From the NCBI RefSeq assembly GCF_900102055.1, contig NZ_FNBA01000002.1:310001-374000 (forward strand): a stretch of DNA of 64,000 nt. The letters run 5' to 3'. The notes beneath the pieces were generated by a model. That model had not been told where the DNA came from. It did not search any database and saw only the letters and a program-made list of their open reading frames with translations. Numbering within the stretch: position 1 is the first letter of the stretch; the number at the start of each line of letters is the position of its first letter. Source of the stretch: Ulvibacter litoralis. GTDB taxonomy: Bacteria; Bacteroidota; Bacteroidia; Flavobacteriales; Flavobacteriaceae. The translations under genes were made by a program, and so were the position numbers. This document shows, in pieces, positions 58,471 to 64,000 of the stretch.

Positions 58471-58554
58471 TTTTTTGGTTTAGTTATTTAAATCTAACCA
58501 AATAAATGTTAATATCCAATTTAATATTGGCAACGTCTAAAATTCGTACAAATA

Positions 58555-58590
58555 AAAAACCGTCTAAATATCAGAATTTAGACGGTTTTT
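58555..58590 (-). terminator. Terminator of hup
   Basis: Perfect 15-bp stem AAAAACCGTCTAAAT (58555-58569) with ATTTAGACGGTTTTT (58576-58590). The A's give the T-run on the minus strand. Confidence 0.85.
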
Positions 58591-58613
58591 GAACTAAAAT
58601 TATTAATTACAAC

Positions 58614-58886
58614 CTAGTTTACACTACTTTGTAATTCTGAACCTGCTTTAAATTTAACTACTTTTTTAGCAGCAATTTTAATTGTTTTTCCTGTTTGAGG
58701 GTTTCTTCCTTCTCTTGCAGCTCTTTTAGAAACTGACCAAGATCCGAAACCTACTAATGATACTCTGTTTCCTTTTTTAAGTGACCCTTGTACGTTACCT
58801 AAGAAAGACTCTAATGCTTTTTTCGCTGCTGCTTTAGTTACTCCAGCATCTGCTGCCATAGCTTCGATTAAATCTGATTTGTTCAT
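58614..58886 (-). CDS. hup: HU family DNA-binding protein
   Basis: A 90-residue nucleoid protein that bends DNA as a dimer. It starts MNKSDLIEAMAADAGVTKAA and has the beta-arm signature VGFGSWSVSKRAAREGRNPQ followed by TGKTIKIAAKKVVKFKAG. It has its own promoter and terminator. Confidence 0.96.
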   Translation of the reverse strand: MNKSDLIEAMAADAGVTKAAAKKALESFLGNVQGSLKKGNRVSLVGFGSWSVSKRAAREGRNPQTGKTIKIAAKKVVKFKAGSELQSSVN

Positions 58887-58933
58887 AGTTTGTTTAAATT
58901 AAAATATTGATTAAAATTGATTTATTTGCTTTA

Positions 58934-58963
58934 CAAATTTAAAAGGATTATCCATTCAAGCAA
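58934..58963 (-). promoter_or_regulatory. Promoter of hup
   Basis: On the minus strand TTG (58961-58963), 19 bp, TAAATTTG (58934-58941). A strong consensus match; the leader is about 40 nt. Confidence 0.75.
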
Positions 58964-59066
58964 GTAATAGCGCAGCAAATCGGCGTTTTTGTTAATAACT
59001 TCGGGCGTTTGTTAATAAACCCTACTCTTTTTTGCTATTTTTTGTGATATCAATGATAGTAAGGCT

Positions 59067-60014
59067 TTACAATACTTTTGCTTCTTCATTAAAAGAATAT
59101 CCATTTAAAAGTGCTGAAACCTCCATTTTTCTTTTTCCAGGGAGTTGCATTTCATGTATTAAAATATAGCCGTCTTTTACAGCCACTTTTAATTCTTTTT
59201 TGGTCGCTAGTAATGTCCCAATTTCATTGGAATGTTGCTCAATTTCAAACGTGGTATTGTAAATTTTTACTTTTACAGCTGCTTCGCCATTTTCTAAATG
59301 ACACCACGCTACAGGATAAGGCGATAATCCTCTAACCAAAGCATCTATGGTTGCAGCCGATTTGTTCCAGTCTATTTTTGTATTGTCTGGTGTAAGTTTT
59401 GGCGCGTCTTTTAAAGTTTCCGTTGTTTCTTGAACTTTGGTCGTTACTGTGTCGGCTTCAATCATGGCCACAGTTTGTACTACTAAGTCGCTTCCTAACT
59501 TCATTAAAGTGTCGTGTAGCGTTCCAACGGTCTCTCTTTCGGATATGTGTGTTTTTGAAGTTGCGATAATGGCACCTGTGTCGATTTTTTCGTCAATAAA
59601 AAAGGTAGTCACTCCTGTTTCAGTTTCACCATTAATAATTGCCCAGTTAATAGGAGCTGCTCCTCTATATTGAGGTAAAATGGATGCGTGAAGGTTAAAT
59701 GTACCGTATTCTGGTAATGCCCAAACTACCTTCGGAAGCATACGGAATGCCACAATAATCTGAAGATTTGCATTCAACGCCTTTAACTCGTTTAAAAAAT
59801 CTTCATTCTTTAAATTGGTAGGTTGAAGCACAGGTAGGTTTTGAGAAACGGCATATTCTTTCACGGCAGAACCCATTAATTTACGTCCGCGACCTGCAGG
59901 TCTATCTGGCGCAGTAATTACGCCGACAATGTTTTTTTGCTCAGCGATTAATTTTTTTAAAATCCCAACCGCAAAATCGGGAGTTCCTAGGAAAACAATA
60001 CGTAAATCTCTCAC
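59067..60014 (-). CDS. fmt: Methionyl-tRNA formyltransferase
   Basis: A 315-residue enzyme that formylates initiator methionyl-tRNA. The formyltransferase domain has RIVFLGTPDFAVGILKKLI at the start, FNLHASILPQYRGAAPINWA near residue 105 and TTFFIDEKIDTGAI near 140; the C-terminal OB-like domain follows (RGLSPYPVAWCHLENGEAAV). It is third in an operon after the AAA kinase gene and recQ, 12 bp from the latter. Confidence 0.95.
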   Translation of the reverse strand: MRDLRIVFLGTPDFAVGILKKLIAEQKNIVGVITAPDRPAGRGRKLMGSAVKEYAVSQNLPVLQPTNLKNEDFLNELKALNANLQIIVAFRMLPKVVWALPEYGTFNLHASILPQYRGAAPINWAIINGETETGVTTFFIDEKIDTGAIIATSKTHISERETVGTLHDTLMKLGSDLVVQTVAMIEADTVTTKVQETTETLKDAPKLTPDNTKIDWNKSAATIDALVRGLSPYPVAWCHLENGEAAVKVKIYNTTFEIEQHSNEIGTLLATKKELKVAVKDGYILIHEMQLPGKRKMEVSALLNGYSFNEEAKVL

Positions 60015-60026
60015 AGGGTATTTGAA

Positions 60027-61922
60027 TTAAATATAATATTGATTTTTTGAATTTAGTTTAACGGCTTCAGCAGCGATTAAAAGGTGCAAAACAGTGGTTA
60101 TTTTTGCTTCTGTAAAGGTAAGTTTTTCTGAAAGTTCTCGTGAACTTCGTGGTGCTTCTTTTAAAAGTACTTTAATTTTTTCTGAAATAGCAACGGCCTC
60201 TTTTTTGGTGACTTCGGAAGTTTCCGAAGCACAAACAGAACAGATTCCGCAGGGAACCGTATTTTCTTCTCCAAAATAATGCACCAACTGAAGGCTTCTG
60301 CATTCCGACGTATTTTCTATATACGCGAGTACAGAAGTAACTTGCGCTTTCTTTTTGTCATTCAAAACGTTGATCTCTTTCGCAACCACATTAATTGTTT
60401 TATCGTCTTCGCGTGGCACTAAAAATGTAAGGGAAGCGTCTGTGACGTGTAATGTGAGTTCTAACAAGAGGTCGCGTTCCATTTTCTTTAACACCGAAAT
60501 GACATCGTTGATGTGTTGTCCCGATTTTTTGACCACAAGATCAAGATTAACGCCAGTAGGGGTTTCAAAAATGCCGCCGTAAAGCCGTAGAATGGTTTTA
60601 CCTATTACAGAAGCTTGCACATCGGTGCTAAAATAGGAGAGTAGTCTTTCCGAAGAGACAATAAATCGAATACTAGATTTTCGGCCAAACTCTTTTGAAA
60701 GTTGAATAATCCCCAAACGATCTAAGGTGGTGAGCCCATTATACGTATGTATGCTATTTAGTTTATAGGTTTTGCAAAATTCTGAAAAACTGAAACTGTG
60801 TTGTGTAAATTCACCTTCACCGTACGGAATGTGGAAATAATTATGAAGGGTACGGTATAATTTCTTTACGTCTGAGGGAGTAGGCAGCGAATCTATAAAT
60901 TGTCGTTGTAAAATAGTTTTGTCGTAATCGCTATACAATATAATCGCTGTTGCAGGATTTCCATCTCGTCCGGCGCGTCCAGCTTCTTGAAAATAACTTT
61001 CAATACTCTCTGGTAATTGAATATGAACCACAAACCGAACTGTAGGATGGTCTATTCCCATTCCGAATGCATTGGTGGCAACCATGGTAGAAACACGACC
61101 GTTGCGCCAATCGTCTAGGCGTTTGTTTTTGTCAACAACCGAAATCCCGCCGTGATAAAAAGTGCTTGAAATGCCTAAGGAGTTGAGTTGCTGACTAACT
61201 TCTGCGGCGCTCTTTCTACTTCGGACGTATACAATGGCCGATCCTGTATTTTTCTGAAGCAGTTGTTGTAAGCGGTATAATTTGTCGGTTTCTTTAAGAA
61301 CTTGATACGAAATATTTTTTCGTGTAAACGAATCTTTTACAACATTAGGGAGTTCTAAAGTAAGTTGTTCAATAGTGTCTTGAAGTACGGTTGGAGTTGC
61401 CGTTGCCGTTACTGCAATTATGGGAACTAAAGGATGTAATTGTCGTAAAAGGACAATGTTTTTATAGGCAGGTCGAAAATCGTTTCCCCATTGCGAAATA
61501 CAATGTGCTTCATCTACAGCAATGCAATTCACATGCATCTGCTTGATGACGTTTTGTACTATTTCTTGCTGTAGACGCTCGGGAGAGAGGTATAAAAACT
61601 TATAGTTTCCGTAGAGCGCATTGTCTAATAAAGTGCTTAATTCGTTAAATGAGATTCCGCCGCTAATGGCTAGGGCTTTTATTCCTTTTTGTTGTAGGTT
61701 TTTTACTTGGTCTGTCATTAAAGCGACCAAAGGAGAAACTACGATGCAAATTCCGTCCAGTGTTAATGCGGGAACTTGAAAGCAAATAGATTTTCCGCCG
61801 CCAGTGGGCAACAATGCTACAGTATCTTTCCCGTCTAATACTGAGGTGATAATTTCTTCTTGTTTTGATTTAAAAGAAGAGAAACCCCAATATTTTTCAA
61901 GAATTTGTAGCGGTGTTATCAC
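60027..61922 (-). CDS. recQ: RecQ family ATP-dependent DNA helicase
   Basis: A 631-residue superfamily 2 helicase. Walker A is LLPTGGGKSICFQVP near residue 38, the DEAH box CIAVDEAHCISQWGNDFRPA near 135, and the C-domain has VATNAFGMGIDHPTVRFVVH and QEAGRAGRDGNPATAI near 310. The RQC zinc cysteines are in ECRSLQLVHYFGEENTVPCG and ICSVC near 555; a winged-helix end follows and there is no clear HRDC domain. It acts in recombination and fork repair. The AAA gene overlaps its start by 4 bp (ATGA). Confidence 0.93.
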   Translation of the reverse strand: MITPLQILEKYWGFSSFKSKQEEIITSVLDGKDTVALLPTGGGKSICFQVPALTLDGICIVVSPLVALMTDQVKNLQQKGIKALAISGGISFNELSTLLDNALYGNYKFLYLSPERLQQEIVQNVIKQMHVNCIAVDEAHCISQWGNDFRPAYKNIVLLRQLHPLVPIIAVTATATPTVLQDTIEQLTLELPNVVKDSFTRKNISYQVLKETDKLYRLQQLLQKNTGSAIVYVRSRKSAAEVSQQLNSLGISSTFYHGGISVVDKNKRLDDWRNGRVSTMVATNAFGMGIDHPTVRFVVHIQLPESIESYFQEAGRAGRDGNPATAIILYSDYDKTILQRQFIDSLPTPSDVKKLYRTLHNYFHIPYGEGEFTQHSFSFSEFCKTYKLNSIHTYNGLTTLDRLGIIQLSKEFGRKSSIRFIVSSERLLSYFSTDVQASVIGKTILRLYGGIFETPTGVNLDLVVKKSGQHINDVISVLKKMERDLLLELTLHVTDASLTFLVPREDDKTINVVAKEINVLNDKKKAQVTSVLAYIENTSECRSLQLVHYFGEENTVPCGICSVCASETSEVTKKEAVAISEKIKVLLKEAPRSSRELSEKLTFTEAKITTVLHLLIAAEAVKLNSKNQYYI

Positions 61923-62467
61923 AATAATTGCTTCAGTTGTTTATGAATGTAAGCAATGCGATCTTCAACGGTGCCAACGGGTACTTCAATCACATTGTAT
62001 CCATAACTTTGATAGCCTTTCAGTAAAAAATGATATATTTTTTCGGCTTGTTCAAACGATTCGTAACGTTCGTTATCTTGTGTATAAATTTCTTCCCAAG
62101 GCGGAAGTAAAAAAATTATGTCATATTTATTTATAGAACAGGTTTCTGAAAAGTTTTCAGGATAATGGCTGTCGATAAAATCCATGTAGGCAGTTACATC
62201 GGGCATTCCGCGATCGTAAAAAATAAACGGAAGCTCATTGTATTTTGAAGCATCTAGAAATTGCTGAAGCCTTCCTTCTAGTAGCTTTTGGCTAAAAAGG
62301 ATGGGATTGGTTAAGAATAACTGATCAATACCTTGTTTCTGAGCTTCATGAATTACAGCTCTCGAAACTTCATGCATGCAGGTATGACCTTCGCTTTCTA
62401 AATGGGAAATAAGGGTTGTTTTTCCAGAGCCGGGACCACCAGAAATAACAATTCTTTTTGTTTTCAA
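61919..62467 (-). CDS. AAA-type nucleotide kinase-like ATPase (NadR-like)
   Basis: A 182-residue P-loop protein: Walker A VISGGPGSGKTTLISHLESE near residue 8, a central FYDRGMPDVTAYMDFI with the DRG-like catalytic loop near 85, and DIIFLLPPWEEIYTQDNERY near 125. This is the PF13521 group, which includes the kinase part of NadR; whether the substrate is nicotinamide riboside is open. It starts the operon with recQ and fmt, overlapping recQ by 4 bp, so coupling is likely. Confidence 0.82.
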   Translation of the reverse strand: MKTKRIVISGGPGSGKTTLISHLESEGHTCMHEVSRAVIHEAQKQGIDQLFLTNPILFSQKLLEGRLQQFLDASKYNELPFIFYDRGMPDVTAYMDFIDSHYPENFSETCSINKYDIIFLLPPWEEIYTQDNERYESFEQAEKIYHFLLKGYQSYGYNVIEVPVGTVEDRIAYIHKQLKQLL

Positions 62468-62532
62468 TCGTTAGGTTTTAATGAAATACTAAGTAGGGCA
62501 AAGTTCGTAAATAAATATTGATACTGAAAGCG

Positions 62533-62540
62533 TACCTTTG
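62533..62540 (+). promoter_or_regulatory. -7 promoter element of the DUF493 gene
   Basis: TACCTTTG at 62533-62540; a spaced TTG upstream is not clear. The predicted leader is about 30 nt. Confidence 0.5.
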
Positions 62541-62577
62541 TATTAAACAATATTGAATTAAAATAGTAGATTGTTTT

Positions 62578-62868
62578 ATGAAAGATGACAAAAAAACAAC
62601 AGAGTTTTACGATAGATTGCGAACCCAATTAGAAGGAGATACGGTTTGGCCTGCGCCTTATTTGTATAAATTTATTGTTCCTGCGAGTCTAGAGAAAATT
62701 GCAGAAATTGAAGTTATTTTTGACGGTACTGATGCAGTAATTAACACTAGAGATTCGTCAAAAGGAACCTATACAAGTGTATCTATTAAGGTAACGATGG
62801 ATTCGCCAGACGATGTTATAAAAAAATATCTTGAAGTTTCTAACGTAGAGGGCGTTATTTCTCTATAA
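62578..62868 (+). CDS. DUF493 (YbeD-like) protein
   Basis: A 96-residue cytosolic protein of the YbeD/DUF493 family with an ACT-like fold: VWPAPYLYKFIVPASLEKIA near residue 20, then SSKGTYTSVSIKVTMDSPDD near 62. The family is small and of unknown function, possibly regulatory. The DUF4290 gene follows 92 bp later. Confidence 0.88.
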   Translation: MKDDKKTTEFYDRLRTQLEGDTVWPAPYLYKFIVPASLEKIAEIEVIFDGTDAVINTRDSSKGTYTSVSIKVTMDSPDDVIKKYLEVSNVEGVISL

Positions 62869-62960
62869 ATTTAGTACTTTGCGTTCCAAATTCTTGCTCC
62901 TCTTTGTAGTTAAAGAGACACGAGAGCAACTAAATACCCCCTTATTTTAAATTACAAATT

Positions 62961-63626
62961 TTGATAGATAATATAGAATACAATACAGAAAGGCCTAAGC
63001 TGATCATTCCTGAATATGGTAGACATATTCAAAAAATGGTAGATCAGGCGGTAGCAACAGAAGATAGAGAGAAGCGTAATAAATTGGCAAAAAGTATTAT
63101 TGCTGTCATGGGAAATCTGAATCCGCATTTGCGTGATATTCCAGATTTTCAACCGATGTTGTGGGATCAACTGTTTATTATATCTGATTTTAAATTAGAT
63201 GTAGACTCTCCGTATCCAATTCCGACACGAGAAGAATTATCAGAACGTCCTGAGCCCTTAGAGTATCCTCAAAATTTTCCTAGATACCGATTTTACGGAA
63301 ACAATATCAAACGTATGATAGATGTTGCTGTAAGCTGGGAAGAAGGTGATAAAAAAGAAGGATTGGTATTAACAATTGCCAATCACATGAAGAAGTGTTT
63401 CCTTAATTGGAATAAAGATACGGTAGAAGATGATGTCATTTTTAATCATTTATACGAGCTTTCTGATGGAAAGTTAAATCTTAAAAATAGCAATGAAGAT
63501 CTTTCAGATGCTTCAAACCTATTAAAAGTTAAAAAGCGTTATACTAGTAATTCAAACTCTTCAAATAAAAAGAATTACAAAAACAGCAACAATAACAACC
63601 GAAACTCTAATCGTAAGCGTTACTAA
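62961..63626 (+). CDS. DUF4290 protein
   Basis: A 221-residue protein of the Bacteroidota family DUF4290: NIEYNTERPKLIIPEYGRHI at the start, NLNPHLRDIPDFQPMLWDQL near residue 55 and YPQNFPRYRFYGNNIKRMID near 100. The end is a low-complexity Asn/Ser/Lys/Arg tail (NSSNKKNYKNSNNNNRNSNR). The start is TTG at 62961 since the conserved N-terminus begins there. It precedes murA by 18 bp, the usual order in this group, which suggests a link to envelope synthesis (inference). Confidence 0.85.
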   Translation: MIDNIEYNTERPKLIIPEYGRHIQKMVDQAVATEDREKRNKLAKSIIAVMGNLNPHLRDIPDFQPMLWDQLFIISDFKLDVDSPYPIPTREELSERPEPLEYPQNFPRYRFYGNNIKRMIDVAVSWEEGDKKEGLVLTIANHMKKCFLNWNKDTVEDDVIFNHLYELSDGKLNLKNSNEDLSDASNLLKVKKRYTSNSNSSNKKNYKNSNNNNRNSNRKRY

Positions 63627-63644
63627 AACATTGTATCAGTATTT

Positions 63645-64000
63645 ATGGGAACTTTTCAAATAGAAGGTGGGCATAAACTAAAAGGAGAAATACGTCCACA
63701 AGGAGCTAAAAATGAAGCCCTACAAATTCTTTGTGCTGTATTATTAACACCAGATGAAGTTATCATTGAGAACATCCCTGATATTAGAGATGTAAACAAG
63801 TTAATTGGAATCTTAGGAAATCTAGGTGTAAAAATTCAAAAATTAGGAAAAGGAAAGTATGCGTTTATCGCAGACGATCTGAAACTAGAATACTTAGAGT
63901 CTGAGTTATTTAAAGAAGAAGGAAGTTCACTTCGTGGTTCTATCATGATTGTGGGGCCTTTGTTAGCTCGCTTCGGAAAAGGATACATTCCACGACCTGG
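63645..64000 (+). CDS. murA: UDP-N-acetylglucosamine 1-carboxyvinyltransferase (partial)
   Basis: First 118 codons of MurA, the enzyme that begins peptidoglycan synthesis by adding enolpyruvate to UDP-GlcNAc; the gene runs off the right edge. It starts MGTFQIEGGHKLKGEIRPQG with the substrate-binding lysine and asparagine in GAKNEALQILCAVLLTPDEV. SSLRGSIMIVGPLLARFGKG near residue 100 is also conserved. The active-site cysteine or aspartate lies just beyond the window. Confidence 0.95.
   Translation, partial: MGTFQIEGGHKLKGEIRPQGAKNEALQILCAVLLTPDEVIIENIPDIRDVNKLIGILGNLGVKIQKLGKGKYAFIADDLKLEYLESELFKEEGSSLRGSIMIVGPLLARFGKGYIPRP

Noticed and set aside
1-64000. CRISPR arrays, insertion sequences, prophage or integrase genes
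   Set aside because: I looked for evenly spaced repeats, transposase motifs and phage genes and saw none.

Overview
The window is chromosomal DNA of a flavobacterium (Bacteroidota, family Flavobacteriaceae, probably marine). The evidence is low GC content, promoters of the Bacteroidota type (TTG or TTTG, about 19-23 bp, then TAnnTTTG) instead of -35/-10 boxes, few Shine-Dalgarno sequences, lipoproteins with an acidic export signal after the cysteine, a type IX secretion sorting tail, and families typical of the group (DUF4199, DUF4252, DUF4290, DUF5777, DUF6495). I see no insertion sequence, prophage, integrase or CRISPR array. Both ends cut genes: an ABC transporter at the left and murA at the right.

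Layout. 1-4.4 kb (minus strand): ABC exporter, phosphosugar mutase, family 2 glycosyltransferase, DUF4199 protein. 4.6-6.2 kb: ribosomal protein L31 type B and a GlmU-like nucleotidyltransferase. 6.2-14.5 kb: an orphan oligopeptide-binding lipoprotein, mtaB with a structured noncoding element behind it, a hydrolase, a lytic transglycosylase, a half-size TSUP transporter, a thioredoxin-fold protein lacking its second cysteine, and a TPR protein. 14.7-17.8 kb: rpmH (53 codons) and carB. 17.9-20.8 kb: a five-gene envelope cluster (haem lipoprotein, YceI, OB-fold protein, DUF5777 barrel, secreted blue-copper protein). 20.9-29.3 kb: a cobalamin locus, with btuF-btuC-btuD leftward (followed by rmuC, a small membrane protein and a thioesterase) and a cobalamin riboswitch, a TonB-dependent receptor and a BtuG-like surface propeller rightward. 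29.3-33 kb: an S41 peptidase divergent from an ECF sigma factor, its likely anti-sigma factor and two DUF4252 proteins. 33-52.3 kb: mostly housekeeping (purB, sirtuin, TrmH-type methylase, rdgB, DEAD-box helicase, rlmH, nadC, YihY, priA, LytTR regulator, rpsF-rpsR-rplI, MacB-type permease, hisS). 52.5-55.9 kb: a three-gene TonB-dependent locus that looks like metal uptake. 56.3-64 kb: tRNA-Met, a START-like protein, class IV aminotransferase, yqgE, hup, an AAA kinase-recQ-fmt operon, DUF493, DUF4290 and murA.

The most notable observations are: an 8-mer (CTTCGGAA/TTCCGAAG) that I count about 46 times by eye where one or two would be expected; a three-hairpin noncoding element between convergent genes at 9788-9893; the uncharacterised haem/copper envelope cluster at 17.9-20.8 kb; and the metal-like TonB locus at 52.5-55.9 kb. 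Several start codons were moved from the longest open frame because a promoter or terminator lies inside the longer frame or because a signal peptide begins later. Functions of named families are established knowledge; roles inferred from neighbourhood are marked as inference.
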